Below, in pieces: positions 5,118 through 5,499 of a stretch of 5,499 nt of DNA. Positions within the stretch are counted from its first letter, which is position 1, and every line of letters starts with the position of its first letter. The translations under genes and the position numbers were made by a program. Origin of the DNA: Anaerolineaceae bacterium (GTDB lineage Bacteria; Chloroflexota; Anaerolineae; Aggregatilineales; Phototrophicaceae); the NCBI GenBank assembly GCA_020634115.1, contig JACKCH010000045.1, positions 1-5,499 of the forward strand, written 5' to 3'. Below the pieces are notes generated by a model. That model was given only the letters and a program-made list of their open reading frames with translations. It had not been told where the DNA came from and searched no databases.

Positions 5118-5499
5118 CTAATCTTCCATGAGTAAGAGTTTTACGCTGAACGTGCTGCCCTTGCCCATCTCGCTGGTGGCCGTAATCTCACCGCCGTGCA
5201 GTTCGGCAATCTCTTTAGCGAGGCTCAGGCCGAGTGCCGTGCCGGTGACGACAGTGCTGCCCTGTGCCGCCGCCTCAAAAGGCTGGAAAACCTGCGCCAG
5301 CAGGTCAGATGGCACGCCAACCCCGTTGTCCCGCACATGAATCAGTGCATAGCCCGGATAGTCGGGGTTTTCAGAGCGACGCGCCTGCACTTCGATTTCA
5401 ATTTTGCCGCCTTTGGGGGTGTGGTTCATGGCGTTCGCCATTAGATTCGAGATCAATTGCTTGGTCCGATTGGCGTCCACGAACACATGCAGCGGCGTC
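5118..5499 (-). CDS. Sensor histidine kinase, C-terminal ATPase domain (5' part outside window)
   Basis: Only the last 126 or so residues are visible; the reading frame continues past the window edge, and the GTG at 5486 is an internal Val rather than a start. This is the ATP-binding (HATPase_c, GHKL) domain that phosphorylates the kinase's own histidine in a two-component system. The boxes appear in order. The N box is NLMANAMNHTPKGG. The G1 box is VRDNGVGVP. The F box is VFQPFEAAAQ. The G2 box is TGTALGLSLAKEIAELHGG, and the usual ending GKGSTFSVKL follows. The G2 box has Ala where GxGLGL normally has its second Gly. The protein ends LLLMED with no fused receiver domain after it. It is convergent with the ccm genes and shares only the 78-bp terminator region, so no functional link is indicated. 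The sensor part and signal cannot be known from here. Confidence 0.93.
   Translation of the reverse strand, partial: TPLHVFVDANRTKQLISNLMANAMNHTPKGGKIEIEVQARRSENPDYPGYALIHVRDNGVGVPSDLLAQVFQPFEAAAQGSTVVTGTALGLSLAKEIAELHGGEITATSEMGKGSTFSVKLLLMED

Overview
The window carries a compact cytochrome c maturation (Ccm, System I) cluster on the + strand: ccmE, ccmF, ccmH, a CcmG/ResA-type thioredoxin gene and a short gene for a CcmI N-terminal-like protein (531-5039). It is flanked upstream by the 3' end of an unrecognised gene (1-189) and downstream by the convergent 3' end of a sensor histidine kinase on the - strand (5118-5499). The source is a bacterium that makes c-type cytochromes by System I. 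The cysteine-type CcmE, the CcmH with a second cysteine pair and the stand-alone CcmI-like protein together suggest Chloroflexota (Anaerolineae-like) or a similar deep-branching lineage. That placement is inference from remembered family patterns, not a database result.

Layout. 1-189 is the C-terminal 62 codons of an unknown protein. 190-530 is an AT-rich non-coding stretch with a perfect 17-bp palindrome (341-357), short ATTCAG direct repeats (429-455), a consensus -10 box TATAAT (474-479) and an AGAGGAG ribosome binding site that fixes the ccmE start at 531. ccmE and ccmF are 9 bp apart, and ccmF and ccmH overlap by ATGA. A 197-bp gap with a perfect 29-bp palindrome (3909-3937) then separates ccmH from the thioredoxin gene, which is followed 8 bp later by the ccmI-like gene. 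A rho-independent terminator (5088-5116) closes the cluster between the convergent gene ends.

How the genes work together. CcmE holds heme on the outer face of the membrane and delivers it. CcmF (WWD domain plus four conserved histidines) is the heme lyase core. CcmH and the thioredoxin keep the apocytochrome CXXCH thiols reduced. The CcmI-like protein probably helps present the apocytochrome or assemble the lyase. The heme-export genes ccmABCD are not in the window, and the gene just upstream is not one of them, so they must lie elsewhere.

The most unusual points are: CcmE has Cys-x-x-x-Phe where the classical protein has His-x-x-x-Tyr, so both classical heme-contact side chains differ; CcmF has about 90 extra residues with two cysteines in the external loop before the FHPP-type histidine; and CcmH has a second Cys pair. 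I see no CRISPR array, tRNA, rRNA or insertion sequence.
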